DNA of 8,729 bases, from NCBI GenBank assembly GCA_041476545.1, contig JBGOTP010000222.1:1-8729 (forward strand), given 5' to 3'. The stretch is from JBGOTP01 sp041476545. Lineage in GTDB: Bacteria > Acidobacteriota > Vicinamibacteria > Vicinamibacterales > CAVVIG01. The notes under the pieces were generated by a model. That model saw only the letters and a list, made by a program, of their open reading frames with translations. It was not told the DNA's origin and did no database searches. Each line of letters opens with the position of its first letter. Position 1 is the first letter of the stretch. The position numbers and the translations under genes are program-made. Shown piece by piece: positions 6,597-8,729 of the stretch.

Positions 6597-7364
6597 ATGA
6601 AACAGTCAGGGAAACAGGCGGGGAAACAGGCGGGGAAACAGCCAGGACAGCGTCCGAACACGCTGACGCGGAAGAGAGGGGACACCGAGATCAGGCTGCG
6701 GGAATCCCAGGATCAGTTGCGTCAGCTGGCGATCCACCTGCAGACCGCGCGAGAGGAGGAGCGAAAGACCCTCGCCCGCGAACTGCACGACGACCTCGGG
6801 CAGACGCTGACCGCCATCAAGCTGGAGCTGGCTCGGGCGGTGACCTCTCTCGGGCGGGACAGGCTGAGTCCACCGAGCGTGGATCGTCTGCAGTCGCTCA
6901 TCGGGCTGACCGAGATTGCCATTGCCACCGTCAGACGTCTGGCGACCGATCTCCGGCCCGCCACGCTCGACCACCTCGGCCTGGCCGCCGCCATTCAGTG
7001 GGAAGCGACCGCGTTTCGCGCCCGTACGGGACTCCGGTGCCGGGTCGCTGCCAGCCAGGAACAGATCGCGCTCGGCGCGGAAGAGGAGACGATGCTGTTC
7101 CGCATCTTCCAGGAAGCGCTCACGAATGTGGTCAGACACGCGCGGGCGAGCGCCGTTCACGTGACGCTGACGACACGACGCGGCGCCTTCGAGCTCCGCG
7201 TGAAGGATAACGGACGCGGCATCTCGGACGCCCAGGCCCGCGATCCGCAAGCCATCGGCCTGCTGGGAATGCGGGAGCGCGCCGCCCTGATTGGCGGCAC
7301 ATTCGAGATTGCCGGACGGCGCGGACAGGGTACCGTGGTCTGCGTTCAGGTGCCGCTCTCGTGA
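6597..7364 (+). CDS. Soluble NarX/DegS-type sensor histidine kinase
   Basis: The 255-aa product is the transmitter part of a HisKA_3 kinase. A helical segment EIRLRESQDQLRQLAIHLQT (31-50) leads into the H-box EERKTLARELHDDLGQTL (54-71) with phospho-acceptor H64. The HATPase domain is about 155-255, with N-box FQEALTNVVRHA (171-182), G1 box DNGRGI (204-209) and GLLGMRER (221-228). It autophosphorylates and should donate to the overlapping NarL-type regulator, and possibly to the divergent operon. There is no membrane segment and no recognisable sensor domain. Residues 2-17 are four K-Q-x-G tetrapeptides from a 12-bp DNA repeat. An in-frame stop at 6591 blocks a longer N-terminus, and no good Shine-Dalgarno precedes the ATG at 6597. 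The true start could be downstream, for example the TTG at 6717 preceded by AGGA. It overlaps the next gene by 4 nt. Confidence 0.92.
   Translation: MKQSGKQAGKQAGKQPGQRPNTLTRKRGDTEIRLRESQDQLRQLAIHLQTAREEERKTLARELHDDLGQTLTAIKLELARAVTSLGRDRLSPPSVDRLQSLIGLTEIAIATVRRLATDLRPATLDHLGLAAAIQWEATAFRARTGLRCRVAASQEQIALGAEEETMLFRIFQEALTNVVRHARASAVHVTLTTRRGAFELRVKDNGRGISDAQARDPQAIGLLGMRERAALIGGTFEIAGRRGQGTVVCVQVPLS
6599..6646 (+). repeat. 4 x 12-bp tandem repeat at the start of the kinase gene
   Basis: Four consecutive 12-mers begin GAAACAG: GAAACAGTCAGG, GAAACAGGCGGG (twice, identical) and GAAACAGCCAGG. The unit is a multiple of three, so copy-number changes keep frame and add or remove one K-Q-[S/A/P]-G tetrapeptide. 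The tract starts on the G of the ATG and makes the extreme N-terminus of the kinase very basic (K at residues 2, 6, 10 and 14). Confidence 0.85.
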
Positions 7365-7993
7365 TTCGCATTCTGCTCGTCGACGATCATCCCGTGGTGC
7401 GACAGGGCATCCGCGCGATCCTGACGGAACGGCTGCGTGGGGCCGTGGTCGGCGAGGCCGGCGATGCGGGCAGCGCCCTGCGCCAGGTGCGTAGCGGCGC
7501 CTGGGACGTCGTGATCGCCGACATCTCGCTCCCCACCATGGGCGGTCTGGACCTCATCAAGGAACTGCGACGCGTCAGCCCGAATGTACCCACGGTGGTC
7601 CTCAGCATGCACCCGGCGGCGCAGTTCGCGAAGCGCGCGCTGAAGGCTGGCGCCGTGGGCTACCTGACGAAGGACAGCGCGCCGGAAGAACTCATCGCCG
7701 CCATCAACGAAGCGCGCCAGGGCCGGCGGTATGTCGGACGGGACATCCACGACGTGCCGACGCATTGGGGAGCGAAACCAGGCGCGCGGGCACACGAGTC
7801 GCTGTCTGACCGCGAATACCAGACCCTCCGCATGCTGGGATCGGGCCAGACGATTTCCGACATCGCGCGCGATCTGGGGCTGAGTGTCAAGACCATCAGC
7901 ACGTATCGCATGCGGGTGCTCGAAAAGCTGGGCATGCGGACCAACGCCGAGATCATGCGCTACGCGATCGAGAACCGGCTGCTCGACTCGTAG
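7361..7993 (+). CDS. NarL/FixJ-family response regulator (receiver + LuxR HTH)
   Basis: The 210-aa protein has a receiver at about 1-122 with D8-D9, phospho-acceptor D54 (VVIADISLP), S82 as the switch residue and K104 (YLTKD). A LuxR-type helix-turn-helix is at about 146-205 (LSDREYQTLRML ... ISDIARDLGLSVKTISTY ... KLGMRTNAEI). It binds DNA as a dimer when phosphorylated and regulates transcription. The GTG start at 7361 overlaps the kinase stop codon (GTGA), the classic translational coupling of a cognate kinase-regulator pair. Length and motifs are standard and nothing is missing. Its targets are unknown; autoregulation or control of the divergent operon through the dyad at 6517-6531 is possible but only inferred. 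Confidence 0.95.
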   Translation: MIRILLVDDHPVVRQGIRAILTERLRGAVVGEAGDAGSALRQVRSGAWDVVIADISLPTMGGLDLIKELRRVSPNVPTVVLSMHPAAQFAKRALKAGAVGYLTKDSAPEELIAAINEARQGRRYVGRDIHDVPTHWGAKPGARAHESLSDREYQTLRMLGSGQTISDIARDLGLSVKTISTYRMRVLEKLGMRTNAEIMRYAIENRLLDS

Positions 7994-8004
7994 CCCCGAC
8001 GTTC

Positions 8005-8030
8005 GGTCGCGATCCGGTCGGCACGCGACC
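8005..8030 (+). terminator. Hairpin just after the NarL-type gene
   Basis: GGTCGCG (8005-8011) and CGCGACC (8024-8030) form a perfect 7-bp stem around a 12-base loop, starting 12 nt after the stop codon of the response regulator. An outer AGCC/GGCT pairing (7992-7995 with 8037-8040) could extend it. There is no T-run. It is the likely 3' end of the kinase-regulator transcript, or a barrier between convergent genes. Confidence 0.4.
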
Positions 8031-8058
8031 CCTGACGGCTGTTGACACTCCGCGTCGA

Positions 8059-8098
8059 AGCTTGCAAGTCACGGTGACCTCGTCACCGCGCGCAAGCT
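8059..8098 (-). terminator. Two-tier hairpin spanning the stop codon of the thioredoxin-like gene
   Basis: An outer stem AGCTTGC (8059-8065) with GCAAGCT (8092-8098) encloses an inner stem CGGTGAC (8072-8078) with GTCACCG (8082-8088) around a 3-base loop. Both stems are perfect 7-mers, separated by unequal internal loops of 6 and 3 bases. The TGA stop codon (8071-8069) lies in the internal loop. It may end the minus-strand transcript, although no U-tract follows. It lacks the GTT/AAC core expected of an integron site. Confidence 0.4.
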
Positions 8099-8533
8099 CG
8101 CATCAATGGCCACGCGATACTCATCGAAGCCTCTGATCCCGTGAATCGAGGCGGTCTCTTCCCTGGTGCGGCCATCGAGCACGGCAATTGTGGCGGTCCA
8201 GCCAGCATTCTCATCGAAGAATTTCTCGAGTCCGAGTCTTCTGGCTTCGGCTCTGCTCAAGTCCGTGGTCGCCTGATTGGTGAAGTCGAAAACCACCAAG
8301 TTCGCACGTCCTGAGTATCCCACTTCGATTTGCGACCAGACCGCCTTGGTTAGCATGCAGATCGGACACCATTGCGCGTGGAGCTTCACCACGTACGGTC
8401 TGCTCGGGTTGGCGGCCTCTACAAGAGAGATCGTTGGCACAGTGGGAGTGGCGTTTCGGACGTACATGACCGAGGCGACGGCGACCAGCACAACGGCTAG
8501 TACTGTCACGCTGAGAAGTGCCTTCTTGATCAT
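8069..8533 (-). CDS. Membrane-anchored thioredoxin-fold protein
   Basis: The 154-aa protein has a basic MIKK start, one hydrophobic segment at about 5-24 (uncleaved anchor or signal peptide) and then a thioredoxin-like domain. The active site is W55-C56-P-I-C59, preceded by the typical beta-strand YVVKLHAQ, so a periplasmic dithiol/disulfide role is likely: a reductase, or an electron donor in protein or cytochrome maturation. The strand that normally carries the cis-proline reads W112-T-A-T-I-A-V-L-D-G121, so Ala114 appears to replace that proline. This may alter substrate release or specificity. GC in five hand-counted 60-base lines of the gene is about 58%, lower than in neighbouring genes. 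The start lies about 40 bp from an attC-like site oriented so that this gene would be the next cassette. Shine-Dalgarno is weak (GGGG about 8 nt before the ATG). Partner and substrate are unknown. Confidence 0.8.
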   Translation of the reverse strand: MIKKALLSVTVLAVVLVAVASVMYVRNATPTVPTISLVEAANPSRPYVVKLHAQWCPICMLTKAVWSQIEVGYSGRANLVVFDFTNQATTDLSRAEARRLGLEKFFDENAGWTATIAVLDGRTREETASIHGIRGFDEYRVAIDASLRAVTRSP

Positions 8534-8570
8534 GTCGTACCCCGACCAATTGCCGCCTTTTGCCTTTGTC

Positions 8571-8645
8571 GTTCAACGCCTGCGCATCACCAGCGGCGCG
8601 CTTTCCGTTTGCACCGCGCGCCGTCTGGTGCATGCGCTGTTAGTT
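8571..8645 (-). other. Integron attC-like recombination site
   Basis: The two arms fold into a long stem: AAC 8575-8577 with GTT 8639-8641, GCGCAT 8582-8587 with ATGCGC 8632-8637, CACCAG 8588-8593 with CTGGTG 8625-8630, and CGGCGCGC 8594-8601 with GCGCGCCG 8616-8623, around a 14-base apical loop (8602-8615). The right arm carries two single unpaired bases, T8624 and C8631, exactly 6 bp apart, as the extrahelical bases of attC sites are. The outer boxes are GTTCAAC (8571-8577, a perfect RYYYAAC; read on the minus strand GTTGAAC, a perfect GTTRRRY with the crossover after G) and GTTAGTT (8639-8645, an imperfect match). The bulged bases being on the right arm orient the site so that cassettes read on the minus strand, with the thioredoxin-like gene directly behind the crossover. 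Alternatives are a chance long terminator or a palindromic REP-like element. Confidence 0.65.
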
Positions 8646-8671
8646 CAGCCAGGGTATAGACCGGGTTGATG

Positions 8672-8729
8672 GTTGACACAAGTCCGGCAGGATCGTTTAC
8701 ACCAGGGAGATGCCTTGGATGGAAACGAA
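8672..8729 (+). mobile_element. Probable left end of an IS481-family insertion sequence
   Basis: Just before the putative transposase start there is GTTGACAC (8672-8679) and, 16 bp later, GTTTACAC (8696-8703), a near-identical 8-mer pair of the kind found at IS481-type termini. The stretch CCGGCAGGATCGTTTACACC (8685-8704) resembles ends I associate with this group. The exact terminal base and any target duplication cannot be set because the element runs off the window. The same motifs could be read as a -35 TTGACA with a poor -10 (TTTACA) at 17 bp. Confidence 0.4.
8710..8729 (+). CDS. Start of a putative IS481-family transposase (first six residues)
   Basis: An ATG at 8710 opens MPWMET, cut by the window edge. 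Many IS481-family transposases begin MPW-x-E-T before their helix-turn-helix, so this is a plausible but very short match. GGGAG directly abuts this ATG, whereas AGGGAG is better spaced for the second in-frame ATG at 8719. The gene lies beside the attC-like site and reads away from the chromosomal regulator genes. Confidence 0.45.

Noticed and set aside
6449..6685. 79-residue N-terminal extension of the HD-GYP regulator
   Set aside because: The extension is Cys/Pro-rich with CFPA repeats that are only the antisense reading of the kinase's 12-bp repeat, and it precedes an ATG directly upstream of a normal receiver.
8040..8048. TGTTGACAC as a second IS end matching the one at 8672
   Set aside because: Only the 8-mer GTTGACAC is shared with 8672-8679 and it is in the same orientation with different flanks, so chance or a promoter-like TTGACA is as likely.
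1..8729. CRISPR array, tRNA or rRNA genes
   Set aside because: No regularly spaced direct repeats with spacers and no tRNA- or rRNA-like sequence was seen on either strand.

Overview
The window is GC-rich (hand-counted lines run from about 58% to 77%), densely coded bacterial chromosome that ends in a mobile-looking right edge. A divergent dnaK / class A penicillin-binding-protein pair, many receiver-domain regulators, a heptanucleotide tandem repeat and a probable IS481-type element suggest a GC-rich environmental bacterium. Acidobacteriota of the Vicinamibacteria type would fit, but that is an impression from style, not proof.

Left part (1-3402): the first 17 codons of dnaK read leftward from a good sigma70-like promoter. 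A full-length bifunctional PBP1A-type peptidoglycan synthase (249-2582) is divergent to it. A four-unit heptamer repeat follows, then a small signal-peptide-bearing membrane protein on the minus strand (2638-3162) and about 240 bp of non-coding DNA with several dyads.

Centre (3403-7993): two divergent signalling operons. The minus-strand operon runs, with 1-nt gaps or a 4-nt overlap, from an RpfG-like receiver/HD-GYP cyclic-di-GMP phosphodiesterase (6448-5420), through a 69-aa stand-alone histidine-phosphotransfer (DHp) protein with no ATPase domain (5418-5209), and a sigma54-dependent NtrC-type activator (5212-3794), to a single-domain receiver (3792-3403). The plus-strand operon encodes a soluble NarX/DegS-type histidine kinase (6597-7364), whose N-terminus is built from a 4 x 12-bp repeat, and an overlapping NarL/FixJ-type response regulator (7361-7993). 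The left operon has three receivers and a phosphotransfer histidine but no catalytic kinase, so it probably takes phosphate from elsewhere.

Right edge (7994-8729): two hairpins lie between convergent genes. A membrane-anchored thioredoxin-fold protein (8533-8069, minus) has lower GC than the rest. Immediately upstream of its start is a structure with the detailed architecture of an integron attC site (8571-8645), including two bulged bases 6 bp apart on one arm. The last bases look like the end of an IS481-family element and the start of its transposase (MPWMET...). No integron integrase is visible, so this would be a lone attC or the edge of an integrase-less cassette cluster.
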